From Arthrobacter sp. NicSoilB8 (lineage in GTDB: Bacteria > Actinomycetota > Actinomycetes > Actinomycetales > Micrococcaceae), in assembly GCF_019977355.1 (NCBI RefSeq), contig NZ_AP024655.1:4030001-4094000 (forward strand): a stretch of DNA of 64,000 bases. The letters are read 5' to 3'. The translations under genes were made by a program, and so were the position numbers. The notes under the pieces were generated by a model, which did not search any database, was not told the origin of the DNA, and saw only the letters and a program-made list of their open reading frames with translations. Shown here piece by piece: positions 32,239 to 40,842 of the stretch; position 1 is the first letter of the stretch; each line of letters starts with the position of its first letter.

Positions 32239-32319
32239 GCCCTCCACACTAGCGACATATACGCCAGATGGCATCCACAAATTACGGCCCTGCTACGTGG
32301 CCTCATTCCCGGCCGGGAG

Positions 32320-33543
32320 CTAGTCGAACCAGGGGTCCAGCCCGTGAAGGGGGAACACCTCTTTGCGGGTGGCCATGATGGTGCGGTCCACCGCGTCATT
32401 GGGGTCGAAACCCACTTCCCACGACCGCCACCAGAGGTCGACGTCGTCGCCCATCACCTCGGGCGGTTCCACACCGAACTTGGCCCCGTATTTGTCTTTG
32501 ACGTAGCTGCGCCAGTCCTCGGGAACCGGGGTGCGCAGAGGAACCGGGCGGCCGGCGGCAATGGCTATGAGGTGGCTCCAGGCGCGGGGCACCACGCTGA
32601 CCACGTTGTATCCGCCGCCCCCCGTGGAAATCCACCGGTTGTCGCAGTAGCGCACGGCGAGGTTGCCGATGGCCGTGGCGGCCTCGCGCTGGCCGTCCAC
32701 ACTGATGTTCAGATGGGTCAGCGGGTCAAGCCGGTGCGAGTCGCATCCGTGCTGGCTCACGATGACTTCCGGTTCGAACGCGCCAACGAGCTGCGGCACG
32801 ACGGCGTGGAAGGCCCGCAGCCAGCCGGCGTCGGCGGTGCCGGCCGGCAGGGCGACGTTCACGGCGCTGCCCTGCGCGTTCGGGCCGCCGATTTCATTGG
32901 CAAATCCAGTGCCCGGGAAGAGGGTCAGCCCGGACTCGTGCAGCGAAATCGTCAGGACGCGCGGGTCGTCCCAGAAGATGCTCTGCGTCCCGTCACCGTG
33001 GTGCGCGTCGACGTCGACGTACGCCACGCGCCGGACACCGCCGTCGAGCAGGCGCTGGATGGCCAGGGCGGCGTCGTTGTAGATGCAAAAACCGCTGGCC
33101 CGGTCCCTCGAGGCATGGTGCATCCCGCCGCCGAAGTTCACGGCCCGCACCGCGCTGCCGTCCAGGACGGCGGCGGCCGCCAGCAGTGAGCCGCCGGCCA
33201 GCCGGGCGCTGGCCTCGTGCATGCCGGCGAAGGCGGGGTCATCCTCGGTTCCCAGACCCCTGGCTTCATCGGGCGTGCCCGGGTTTTCGGAGACGCGCCG
33301 CACGGCGGCCACAAAGTCCGGGCTGTGGACCGCGCACAGTTCCTCGTCGGCGGCGACGTCAGGGGCGGCTACCGTGACGTGATCCAGATCCAGGAGGCCC
33401 AGGCTGCCGGCGAGCCTCGCCGTGAGCTCCATACGCTCGGGCGCCATGGGGTGGCTGTGGCCAAAGTTGTAGGCGGTCATGGCGGGATCCCACACCACCG
33501 TCGTTGGCAGCGCGGTCTGAGCGAGTCCGGGCAGGAATGTCAT
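32320..33543 (-). CDS. acuC: AcuC-type histone deacetylase-like protein
   Basis: A 407-residue class I deacetylase-fold protein. Zinc/active-site elements: HDAC start YNFGHSHPMAPERM, MHHASRDRASGFCIYNDAALA, VDVDAHHGDGTQSIFW and QHGCDSHRLDPLTHLNIS. AcuC removes acetyl groups from acetyl-CoA synthetase in Bacillus, which activates it. No acs gene is seen nearby. The ATG at 33543 is preferred over a TTG just before; TAGCCT lies 7 bases upstream (33551-33556), so the transcript is probably leaderless. Confidence 0.9.
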   Translation of the reverse strand: MTFLPGLAQTALPTTVVWDPAMTAYNFGHSHPMAPERMELTARLAGSLGLLDLDHVTVAAPDVAADEELCAVHSPDFVAAVRRVSENPGTPDEARGLGTEDDPAFAGMHEASARLAGGSLLAAAAVLDGSAVRAVNFGGGMHHASRDRASGFCIYNDAALAIQRLLDGGVRRVAYVDVDAHHGDGTQSIFWDDPRVLTISLHESGLTLFPGTGFANEIGGPNAQGSAVNVALPAGTADAGWLRAFHAVVPQLVGAFEPEVIVSQHGCDSHRLDPLTHLNISVDGQREAATAIGNLAVRYCDNRWISTGGGGYNVVSVVPRAWSHLIAIAAGRPVPLRTPVPEDWRSYVKDKYGAKFGVEPPEVMGDDVDLWWRSWEVGFDPNDAVDRTIMATRKEVFPLHGLDPWFD

Positions 33544-33550
33544 CAATCAC

Positions 33551-33556
33551 AGGCTA
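33551..33556 (-). promoter_or_regulatory. -10 hexamer of a leaderless acuC promoter
   Basis: TAGCCT on the minus strand ends 7 bases before the ATG at 33543. Confidence 0.5.
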
Positions 33557-33661
33557 CCTGAGCAGGTCCCGGCTTCCCGCGCGTGCACCGGTGCTCCCCC
33601 GGCCATTACGCGGTGTTTAGTGGTTTACTACTGGGGGAAGCAGTTTCAACCGAGGAAAAAC

Positions 33662-35095
33662 ATGACGCAAAGCCAGTCGAGGTCCACGAGCCCGGCCAGC
33701 TGGCAACCAGGTATGCCGGAGCGGGACGGCCTGTGGATCTTCACACGCCTGCGCGACTTCATTGACAGCATCGCGAACAGCTCGCCGGCCCGCCTGGCGC
33801 TCTCGGCGTTCGGCGTCGTCATCCTGGTCTTCACCACGTTGCTCTCCCTGCCTGTGTCCTCCGCGACAGGGCAAGTCACCCCTCTTCATGAGGCCCTCTT
33901 CACCGCGGTCTCCGCCGTCTGCGTCACGGGCCTGACCGTGGTCTCCACAGCCGTGCACTGGTCCTTCTTCGGCCAGCTCGTGATCCTGGTCGGCATTTTC
34001 GTGGGCGGCCTGGGCACCCTGACCCTCGCATCGCTGCTGGCGCTCATGGTCAGCAAGAAGCTCGGAGTCCGCGGCAAGCTGATCGCCCAGGAAGCCATGA
34101 ACAACGCCGGCCGGCTGGGCGAGGTCGGTACGCTGCTCCGGATCGTGATCGTGACGTCCGTCGTGATCGAGGGCGCCCTGGCCCTGGCCCTGATCCCCCG
34201 TTTCCTGGTCCTCGGAGAGAGTTTCCCGCAGGCCGTCTGGCACGGCGTGTTCTACGCCATTTCCTCCTTCAACAATGCCGGTTTCACACCCCATTCCGAC
34301 GGGATCGTCCCGTACGAAACCGACCTCTGGATCCTCGTCCCGCTCATGCTCGGCGTCTTCCTGGGCAGCCTTGGCTTCCCCGTCGTCATGGTGCTGCACC
34401 AGAACGGCCTGCGCTGGAAGAAATGGAACCTGCACACCAAGCTGACCATCCAGGTGTCGTTGATCCTCCTCGCCGCCGGGACGCTCCTCTGGGGGTTCCT
34501 GGAGTGGGACAATGTGCGCACCATCGGGGGCATGGACCTCGGCGACAAGATCACGCATTCGCTGTTTGCCTCCGTCATGCTGCGGTCCGGCGGCTTCAAC
34601 CTTGTCGAACAGAACCACATGGAATCCACCACCATGCTGCTCTCCGACGCCCTCATGTTCGCCGGCGGCGGCTCGGCATCCACGGCCGGCGGCATCAAGG
34701 TGACCACCATCGCCGTGATGTTCCTGGCCATCGCCGCCGAGGCCCGCGGCGACGCCGACGTGAAGATCTACGGCCGCACCATCCCGGAGGGCACCATGCG
34801 GGTGGCCATTTCGGTGATCGTCGCCGGTGCCACCCTCGTCTCGGTCTCGGCCCTGCTGCTCCTGCACATCAGCGGGGCTTCCCTGGACCGGGTCCTGTTT
34901 GAGACCATTTCCGCCTTCGCCACGGTGGGCCTGAGCACCAACCTCAGTGCCGAATTACCGCCGTCGGGGGTGTACGTCCTCGCCGTGCTCATGTTTGCCG
35001 GGCGCGTCGGGACGGTCACCCTTGCCGCCGGCCTGGCCCTGCGCCAGCGCAGCCAGCTGTACCACTATCCGGAAGAGAGACCGATCATTGGCTAG
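33662..35095 (+). CDS. TrkH/KtrB family potassium channel subunit
   Basis: A 477-residue membrane protein with four M1-P-M2 repeats. Selectivity-filter-like Gly segments: TAVSAVCVTGLTVV, ISSFNNAGFTPHSDG, VMLRSGGFNLVEQ and ISAFATVGLSTNLS. The short GSASTAGGIKVTT motif is typical of KtrB/TrkH. With the next gene it forms a Ktr-type potassium uptake system, gated by nucleotide binding to the cytoplasmic ring. GAGGAAAAAC precedes the ATG at 33662. The stop overlaps the partner gene's start. Confidence 0.93.
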   Translation: MTQSQSRSTSPASWQPGMPERDGLWIFTRLRDFIDSIANSSPARLALSAFGVVILVFTTLLSLPVSSATGQVTPLHEALFTAVSAVCVTGLTVVSTAVHWSFFGQLVILVGIFVGGLGTLTLASLLALMVSKKLGVRGKLIAQEAMNNAGRLGEVGTLLRIVIVTSVVIEGALALALIPRFLVLGESFPQAVWHGVFYAISSFNNAGFTPHSDGIVPYETDLWILVPLMLGVFLGSLGFPVVMVLHQNGLRWKKWNLHTKLTIQVSLILLAAGTLLWGFLEWDNVRTIGGMDLGDKITHSLFASVMLRSGGFNLVEQNHMESTTMLLSDALMFAGGGSASTAGGIKVTTIAVMFLAIAAEARGDADVKIYGRTIPEGTMRVAISVIVAGATLVSVSALLLLHISGASLDRVLFETISAFATVGLSTNLSAELPPSGVYVLAVLMFAGRVGTVTLAAGLALRQRSQLYHYPEERPIIG

Positions 35096-35774
35096 TTCCT
35101 CAGGCGCCGTCAACCGCCCCGCCCACAACGCCCCCGTGCTGGTGATCGGGCTGGGCCGTTTTGGCGCATCCACCGCAGAGCAGCTGGTCAAGCAGGGCAG
35201 GGAGGTTCTGGCCATTGAGCGCGACCGCAACCTCGTGCAGAAGTGGGCGAGCGTCCTGACACACGTCGTGGAAGCTGACGCGACCAACATCGACGCGCTC
35301 CGCCAGCTCGGCGCCCAGGAATTCAGTTCCGCGGTGGTTGGGGTGGGCACCTCGATCGAATCCTCGGTGCTGATCACCGTGAACCTCGTGGACCTCGGGA
35401 TCGAGCACCTCTGGGTCAAGGCCATCACACCCTCGCACGGCAAGATCCTGACCCGGATCGGCGCCAACCACGTCATCTACCCTGAGGCCGACGCCGGTGT
35501 CCGCGCCGCGCACCTGGTCTCCGGCCGCATGCTGGACTTCATCGAGTTCGACGACGACTTCGCGATCGTCAAGATGTACCCGCCGCGCGAGACCGTGGGA
35601 TTCACCCTCGACGAATCCAAGGTCCGCTCGAAGTACGGCGTCACGATTGTTGGCGTGAAATCCCCGGGCGAGGACTTCACCTACGCGCGGCCGGAAACCA
35701 AGGTTTCCTCACGGGACATGCTCATTGTTTCAGGCCACGTGGACCTGCTGGAGCGGTTCGCCGCACGCCCCTAA
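35088..35774 (+). CDS. TrkA/KtrA family potassium uptake regulator
   Basis: A 228-residue cytoplasmic RCK protein. The N-terminal Rossmann domain has VLVIGLGRFGASTAEQLVKQGREVLAIERD near residue 17; the C-terminal RCK_C domain has FTLDESKVRSKYGVTIVGVKSPG. It binds NAD(H)/ATP/ADP and possibly c-di-AMP in this family. The TTG at 35088 overlaps the trkH end by 8 bases and follows GGAAGAGAGA; no better start gives a full Rossmann domain. Confidence 0.92.
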   Translation: MASSSGAVNRPAHNAPVLVIGLGRFGASTAEQLVKQGREVLAIERDRNLVQKWASVLTHVVEADATNIDALRQLGAQEFSSAVVGVGTSIESSVLITVNLVDLGIEHLWVKAITPSHGKILTRIGANHVIYPEADAGVRAAHLVSGRMLDFIEFDDDFAIVKMYPPRETVGFTLDESKVRSKYGVTIVGVKSPGEDFTYARPETKVSSRDMLIVSGHVDLLERFAARP

Positions 35775-35842
35775 GTCACCGCAGGGGCCGCCGACGGCGA
35801 CGCTGTCACCAACGGGACGTCCGGCGCCGCCTCCGGGCAGGC

Positions 35843-36676
35843 TCAGGCGAGCTGCCGGGTGATTTCCGCGGCGCGGACGGCGGCCGCCCGGACGCCGTCG
35901 GCGATGATCGCCGGCAGGCCCCGCTCGTCAAAGGTGGCGATGGCCCGTTCCGTGGTACCGTTCGGGCTCGTGACAGCCTTGCGCAGCGCCGTGGGATCCG
36001 CGCCGGGCTCGGCCAGCATGAAGCCCGCGCCGGCGACGGTCTCGCGGGCCAGCAGCAGCGACAGCTCCGGATCCAGGCCCAGCTCCACCCCTGCCGCCGC
36101 CATGGCCTCGGCCAGATAGAAAGCGTAGGCCGGACCCGACCCGCTGACCGCCGAGAGGGCATCCACTTGGTCTTCCGGAATCTCCACCACCGTGCCGGCC
36201 GCGGCGAGGATATCCTTCGCGTGCTGGAGCTGCTCGGCCGAGCAGCTGGTGCCGGCGGAGACGGAGACGACGCCGCGGCCCAGCTTCGCCGGGGTGTTCG
36301 GCATCGTGCGGATGACCGGCTGTCCGGCGGGGAGGGCCGCCTCCAGCTGCTGCAGGGATACTGCGGCCGCAACGCTGATAACGATCGTGTCCGGCGAGAG
36401 GGAGTCGCTGATTTCCCGTGCCAGGTCCGCGATGCCCACGGGCTTGACGCCGAGGATCACGACGCCGGAGCCGGTGACGGCCTGCTTGTTGTTCTCCGGC
36501 TCTTCTTCACCGGCGATGGCCGTGATCCCGTGATGCCGCTCGGCCAGCTCGGCAGCGCGTTCAGCCCGGCGGACTGTGGCGACGATATCGGCCGGGTCGA
36601 CCCCGCCGTCGATCAGGCCGCCCAGAATGGCCTCGTTCATTGACCCACAGCCCAGGAATGCGATTCGGTTGCTCAT
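35843..36676 (-). CDS. proC: Pyrroline-5-carboxylate reductase
   Basis: A 277-residue ProC, the last step of proline synthesis. It starts MSNRIAFLGCGSMNEAILGGL with the NAD(P)H-binding GxGxM pattern, then VILGVKPVGIADLARE, VIRTMPNTPAKLGRGV and the C-terminal signature GSGPAYAFYLAEAMAAAGVELGL with TVAGAGFMLAE. The ATG at 36676 follows GGGGAG and gives the normal length. The large gap upstream holds an RNA-structure candidate. Confidence 0.94.
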   Translation of the reverse strand: MSNRIAFLGCGSMNEAILGGLIDGGVDPADIVATVRRAERAAELAERHHGITAIAGEEEPENNKQAVTGSGVVILGVKPVGIADLAREISDSLSPDTIVISVAAAVSLQQLEAALPAGQPVIRTMPNTPAKLGRGVVSVSAGTSCSAEQLQHAKDILAAAGTVVEIPEDQVDALSAVSGSGPAYAFYLAEAMAAAGVELGLDPELSLLLARETVAGAGFMLAEPGADPTALRKAVTSPNGTTERAIATFDERGLPAIIADGVRAAAVRAAEITRQLA

Positions 36677-36776
36677 CTCCCCATCATGGCAGTCCGGTGC
36701 GATTCCCAGCCAGTTCACATCTTTACCGCAGTCAGTGCACAACTTTGACCCCTAACGTAGTAACTACCTCATTGAG

Positions 36777-36880
36777 GGTGCGAGTGATGCAGCAGGCATG
36801 CGGATGCCTGCGCGGCACCGGTGGTCTGTAGCGGGTTTTCCCATTTTTCGCGCGACAGACCATCGGTGCCTTTGCCGTTT
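36777..36880 (+). ncRNA. Candidate structured RNA or leader upstream of proC
   Basis: Two stable hairpins follow each other. The first has arms GCAGGCAT / ATGCCTGC (36792-36799, 36804-36811) with a 4-base loop. The second has 16-base arms with one mismatch (36814-36829, 36855-36870) and a 25-base loop; TTTGCCGTTT follows. TTGACC at 36745-36750 is a possible -35, but no good -10 is seen. The strand is a guess, since palindromes read both ways. Alternatives are a transcription terminator or a palindromic repeat. Confidence 0.35.
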
Positions 36881-37246
36881 AAGTTCACTTCCCATGATCC
36901 CGGACAAGGTTTAGACAAGGGTTATGAGTCAAAACGTGTGCAGATGCCGGACGTGCCGGGGGCTGTCCGGCGGAGACCCTGAGCTGGCGGACTCTGGGCC
37001 ACGGACCGTGAGCTGGCGGAGCCGGGCGCCTTCACCACCCGGCGCAGCACGCCGCCTGATTGCCAGCCAACGCACAGGAAAATCCCGCCGGACGCCCATA
37101 AACGGCCACTACTTTGGAAAGTGCCTCAACAGGTGCGAGTGATGATAGCCGGTTCCGCCGGAGCCGGCGGTACGCCGGGCGTTTGCAGCAGAGTTCCCCC
37201 AAGTCCTGCTCCAACCGCCCGGCGTTACTCGTTTAACCGCCCTGTC
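36881..37246. other. Non-coding region with a direct repeat
   Basis: GGTGCGAGTGATG occurs at 36777-36789 and again at 37132-37144, both preceded by a CCTCA-type stretch. A short inverted repeat (CCGGTTCCGCCGGAGCCGG) lies near 37150. Open frames here (for example 36924-37142) have no family features or coding look, so no gene is called. Confidence 0.4.
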
Positions 37247-38650
37247 CTAGGATCCCAGCGGGTCCGGCCGCCCACCGTCCGCCGCCTCCCCGGCGCCTAG
37301 ATTCCGGAGCCTCCCTTCCAGGAACCGGCGTTCCGTAGTGCTGCCGGCAAGCTCCAAGGCCCGGCGGTAAGCTTCGGCGGCCTCCGGAAAGCGGCTCAGG
37401 CGCACCAGGAAGTCGGCACGGACGGCGTGGAAGAGGTAGTAGTTCCCCAGTCCCAGTTCTTCAACCGCCGCCAACGCGGCAGCGGGCCCGTCCAGTTCGG
37501 CAAGGGCGACGGCGCGGTTCAGCGCCACCACCGGTCCGGGCGCGACGGCCACGAGCTGGTCGTACAGCTGCAGGATCTGCGCCCAGTCGGTGTCCCCCGC
37601 CGTCGCGGCATCACTGTGGACGGCGTTGATCGCCGCCTGAAGCTGATACGGCCCGGGACGGTTCCGGCGCAGGCACCGCCGGACCAGTTCCTGGCCTTCG
37701 GCGGCCTGGGCGGTGTCCCAGCGCTCGCGGTCCTGTCCCGCCAGCAGCACCAGGCCGCCGTCGGGGGTGAAGCGCGCGGCGCGCCGGGACTCGATGAGCA
37801 GCATCAGTGCCAGCAGTCCCGTTGCCTCCGGCTCATCCGGCATCAGAGATGCCAGCAGCCTGCCAAGCCGGATGGCTTCCGCGCAAAGCCCCGCACGCGC
37901 CGGACCGTCCGCGGGGCCCTGATTGTAGCCTTCATTGAAGATGAGATAGAGGACCGACAGCACCGAATCCAGCCGTTCGGGCAGTTCGGCCCCCTGCGGG
38001 ACGCGGTACGGGATCTTCGCATCCCGGATTTTCGCCTTGGCCCGCACCAGCCGCTGTGCCATGGTCGCCTCCGGCACCAGGAAGGCCCGGGCGATCTCCG
38101 CCGTCGTCAATCCGCCCAGTAGCCGCAGCGTGAGCGCCACCTGGGCGGATCTGGCGAGGGCGGGATGGCAGCACGTGAAGATCAGCCGCAGAGTGTCATC
38201 GTCCACGTCGTAGACTCCTGACTGTTCTGCCATGAACTGCTCCTCCACGGCGGGCGCGGGTCCGCTTCCGGACCGCGCCGCCGCCAGCAGGGCCGCCTGC
38301 GCATGTTTGTCCTCGCGGGAGGCCTCCCTCCTCAGCCGGTCGATGGCCCGGCGGCGTGCGGTGGTGATGATCCAGCCGGCCGGGCTGGGCGGGACGCCTG
38401 CCGAGGGCCAGTGCTGGACCGCCGCCGCAAACGCGTCCTGGACGGCGTCCTCGGCTATATCGATATTCCCGAAGATGCGCGCCAGGACGGCTACCGCGCG
38501 GCCGTACTCGTGCCGGTACACCCGAGCGATGTCCGCCTCGGTGGCGCCGGCGGCAGCGGCACTGTCACCGGCACGGGCACGGGCACGGGCACGGGCAGCG
38601 TCACGGGCACGGGAACTGGCGCCGGCACCAGAGCTCGCGTTGTCTCCCAT
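37247..38650 (-). CDS. ECF-type RNA polymerase sigma factor with C-terminal TPR-like domain (ECF42 type)
   Basis: A 467-residue sigma factor. Region 2 is FGNIDIAEDAVQDAFAAAVQHWP near residue 60, and region 4 is LRLLGGLTTAEIARAFLVPEATMAQRLVRAKAKI near residue 180. A helical repeat domain of about 250 residues follows (for example VVALNRAVALAELDGPAAALAAVEEL and FPEAAEAYRRALEL). This layout and the YCII/DGPF gene next door define the ECF42 type, in which the C-terminal domain replaces an anti-sigma factor. The N-terminus has an Ala/Arg low-complexity stretch from a 6-bp GGGCAC repeat. Confidence 0.9.
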   Translation of the reverse strand: MGDNASSGAGASSRARDAARARARARAGDSAAAAGATEADIARVYRHEYGRAVAVLARIFGNIDIAEDAVQDAFAAAVQHWPSAGVPPSPAGWIITTARRRAIDRLRREASREDKHAQAALLAAARSGSGPAPAVEEQFMAEQSGVYDVDDDTLRLIFTCCHPALARSAQVALTLRLLGGLTTAEIARAFLVPEATMAQRLVRAKAKIRDAKIPYRVPQGAELPERLDSVLSVLYLIFNEGYNQGPADGPARAGLCAEAIRLGRLLASLMPDEPEATGLLALMLLIESRRAARFTPDGGLVLLAGQDRERWDTAQAAEGQELVRRCLRRNRPGPYQLQAAINAVHSDAATAGDTDWAQILQLYDQLVAVAPGPVVALNRAVALAELDGPAAALAAVEELGLGNYYLFHAVRADFLVRLSRFPEAAEAYRRALELAGSTTERRFLEGRLRNLGAGEAADGGRPDPLGS

Positions 38651-38674
38651 GGCCGCTCCCCCTCCGCCCGCCGG

Positions 38675-39016
38675 CTAGTGCTGGAAGGGACGCACTTCGA
38701 CGGGGAGCGTGGTGGCGCCGGCCAGCTTCCGCGCCCAGCCGAGGGCAGCGTCCAGGTCATCGGCCTCGATGACGGTGAAGCCGCCAAGGTGCTCTTTGCC
38801 TTCGGTGAACGGCCCGTCGGTGATGAGGATTTCGCCGCCGCGTGGCCGGAGGACCGTGGCGGACTCTGCCGGGTGAAGTCCGGCGGCGAACACCCACGCC
38901 CCGGCCGCCTGCATCTCACTGTTGAGGGCCGCGAGGTCGCGCATGATCGGTTCGAGGACCTCCGGTCCCGGGGCGGGGCCGTCCGGCTGGTAAATGCTGA
39001 GCAGGTACTGCGACAT
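38675..39016 (-). CDS. YCII (DGPF) family protein, partner of the ECF42 sigma factor
   Basis: A 113-residue dimeric-barrel-type protein with the family words VLRPRGGEILITDGPFTEGKEHLGGF. DGPF proteins are found next to ECF42 sigma factors and are presumed part of their regulon or signalling. The gene is 24 bases upstream of the sigma gene on the same strand. AAGGAGG precedes the ATG; four 13-bp repeats lie directly upstream. Confidence 0.92.
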   Translation of the reverse strand: MSQYLLSIYQPDGPAPGPEVLEPIMRDLAALNSEMQAAGAWVFAAGLHPAESATVLRPRGGEILITDGPFTEGKEHLGGFTVIEADDLDAALGWARKLAGATTLPVEVRPFQH

Positions 39017-39027
39017 TTCGTGCCTCC

Positions 39028-39078
39028 TTGTCGGATCAGTTTGTCGGATCAGTTTGTCGATTCAGTTTCTCGATTCAG
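39028..39078. repeat. Four tandem 13-bp repeats upstream of the YCII-sigma operon
   Basis: TTGTCGGATCAGT occurs at 39028-39040 and 39041-39053, then diverged copies at 39054 and 39067. They cover the 5' untranslated region or promoter of the operon and could be a target of the sigma factor or of a regulator. Confidence 0.88.
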
Positions 39079-39162
39079 CCGGCGGCGTGCCGGCTTCTCA
39101 GCAACTACACGAACGGTGGCCCTGCAGATCGACACGGGGGCGGGTTCGCTCCGGGCAAGGGC

Positions 39163-40167
39163 TCAGGAGGCTTTTTCCGGCGCCTGGAGCTCGGCCGGCG
39201 GACGCTGCGTCACATGCGGTGCGGGATCCAGGGGTCCCTCGAACACGAGCTGGTCCAGGCGGCGCAGGATGAGTCCCTCGCGAAGCGCCCACGGGCAGAT
39301 TTCCATGCTGGCGAACTCGAACATTTCCAGGGCCGCCTCCGCGACCAGGGCGCCGGCCAGGACCTGCTGTGCGCGGGCCTCCGAGACGCCGGGGAGGTGA
39401 AGCCTGTCTTCGACCTCCATGGCCGAGATGCGCTGTGCCCAGAGCCCCAGGTCGAGGGCCAGAAGCTCGCGCTTGACGTAGGGTCCGGCGGCGCTCGGGG
39501 CGGCCCCGGCGATCCTGGCGAGGGACCGGAAGGTCTTGGAGGTGCCCGCGACGAGGTTGGGCCGGCCCAGCTTCTCGAACTTGCGCACCGCAGGCTTCAG
39601 CGTGGAGCGGATGTAGCGGCGCAGTTCCTTGATGCTCTTGGCCGAGGGCGGGTCCTCCGGGAGCCAGTCGCGGGTCAGCCGGCTGGCGCCGAGCGGGACA
39701 GACATCGCCAGCTCGGGCAGCTCGTCCTGTCCAAGGGCCATCTCGAAGGAGCCGCCGCCGATGTCCAGGTTTAGGATGGGCCCGGCGCCCCAGCCATACC
39801 AGCGCCGGACCGCGAAAAACGTCATGGAGGCCTCTTCACTGCCGGTGAGCTCCCGGAGGGTGACCGTGGTTTCATGCTTGACGCGGGCCAGGACCTCCGC
39901 GCCGTTGGTGGCCTCGCGGATGGCCGAGGTGCAGAACGCGAGGAGGTCATCGGCCTTGTGCTTGGCCGCAAATTCCCACGCTTCCAGGACGAACTCGACG
40001 AGTTCATGCTGCCCGGCGTCGTTGATGTTGCCGTGTGCATCGAGAAACTGCACGAGGGACAACGGCCGCTTGTGCGAGGCAAAAGGGACCGGGCGGGCGC
40101 CTGGGTGGGCGTCGACCAGCAGCAGGTGGACGGTGTTGGACCCGATGTCGAGGACGCCTAGACGCAT
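39163..40167 (-). CDS. ppx: Ppx/GppA family exopolyphosphatase
   Basis: A 334-residue protein of the actin-like ASKHA fold. Phosphate-binding motifs: MRLGVLDIGSNTVHLLLVDA at the start and ILNLDIGGGSFEMALG near residue 137. It is the short, single-domain form found in actinobacteria (as M. tuberculosis Rv0496), which acts on short polyphosphate chains. Whether it also hydrolyses pppGpp is unknown. AATAAT lies 6 bases upstream of the ATG (40174-40179, minus strand), consistent with leaderless transcription. Confidence 0.9.
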   Translation of the reverse strand: MRLGVLDIGSNTVHLLLVDAHPGARPVPFASHKRPLSLVQFLDAHGNINDAGQHELVEFVLEAWEFAAKHKADDLLAFCTSAIREATNGAEVLARVKHETTVTLRELTGSEEASMTFFAVRRWYGWGAGPILNLDIGGGSFEMALGQDELPELAMSVPLGASRLTRDWLPEDPPSAKSIKELRRYIRSTLKPAVRKFEKLGRPNLVAGTSKTFRSLARIAGAAPSAAGPYVKRELLALDLGLWAQRISAMEVEDRLHLPGVSEARAQQVLAGALVAEAALEMFEFASMEICPWALREGLILRRLDQLVFEGPLDPAPHVTQRPPAELQAPEKAS

Positions 40168-40250
40168 GCTGCCATTATTGTCCCCGCGCAAGCGGCTGGT
40201 CTAACTGCGACGTCGGCAGCCGCGAGGAAGTCCGCCGTCCGGGCCGCGGC

Positions 40251-40724
40251 TCAGGCCTGGTCCGGGTCCTGTGCCGGACGGTCCGCTTCGCCGGCAGTAC
40301 CGTCCTCAGGCTGGTCGGAAGGCTTGAAGTCCCGGCGGATGTTGGCCACGCCTTCCGGATCGATTTCAAAGCCGTAGGCGGCCCCGGGGTTGATCACCAT
40401 GCCAAGCTCGTCGCCCAGGTTGCCGATGATCGCGGCGCCCTGCGTGCCGAGCACGTTCGGAGCGGCCGCGAGATACTGCTCGGTGACACGGCTGGGGTGC
40501 GAGAACACGGCCAGGACCGGTTTGCCGGAGGAGTTCGCCAGAACCAGCGGCTCCACCTGCGACTCGGGGCCTTCGAGGGCGTCGGAGCTGACCACGTAGA
40601 CCTCGTTGTTGAGGAAGGCCAGGATCACGTCCACGGGGTTGGCGTCCGGCTGCTCCCCCCGGGCAAGCTGCTCTTCGAGCTCGTTCAGCGGCTGGTTGTC
40701 CAGGTGTGCGGGCTGTTCAGTCAT
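40251..40724 (-). CDS. SseB family protein
   Basis: A 157-residue protein with the SseB N-terminal-type domain: NELEEQLARGEQPDANPVDVILAFLNNEVYVVSSD, then PLVLANSSGKPVLAVFSHPSRV and GMVINPGAAYGFEIDPEGVANI. The last 25 residues are acidic. Function in actinobacteria is unknown; relatives are linked to enhanced serine sensitivity or secretion by name only. It lies between ppx and topA on the same strand. Confidence 0.8.
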   Translation of the reverse strand: MTEQPAHLDNQPLNELEEQLARGEQPDANPVDVILAFLNNEVYVVSSDALEGPESQVEPLVLANSSGKPVLAVFSHPSRVTEQYLAAAPNVLGTQGAAIIGNLGDELGMVINPGAAYGFEIDPEGVANIRRDFKPSDQPEDGTAGEADRPAQDPDQA

Positions 40725-40762
40725 GTTCCTACTCGATCACGTCCGCGCCCGGTCCGCAAACG

Positions 40763-40831
40763 CGAATTCGCCGGGAACTTGCGGAGTCGCCGGAAGGGTC
40801 CCGGCGTGTCCGCACGTTTCCGGCGAATTCG
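40763..40831. repeat. 69-bp inverted-repeat element, family D
   Basis: CGAATTCGCCGG (40763-40774) and CCGGCGAATTCG (40820-40831) are exact complements; inner pieces TTGCGGA and TCCGCAC also partly pair. It follows the topA stop and precedes sseB, so it may terminate topA mRNA. Size and nesting recall families A and B. Confidence 0.75.
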
Positions 40832-40842
40832 GCATTGCGGTG

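Noticed and set aside
32239..32319. Metal-sensor operator for the ArsR-type gene
   Set aside because: No clear inverted repeat is seen and the protein lacks the usual metal-binding Cys pair, so no metal regulation is claimed.
36924..37142. Possible small gene starting MSQNVCRCRTC
   Set aside because: No ribosome-binding site or -10 at the right place, no family match recognised, and it runs through a direct repeat.
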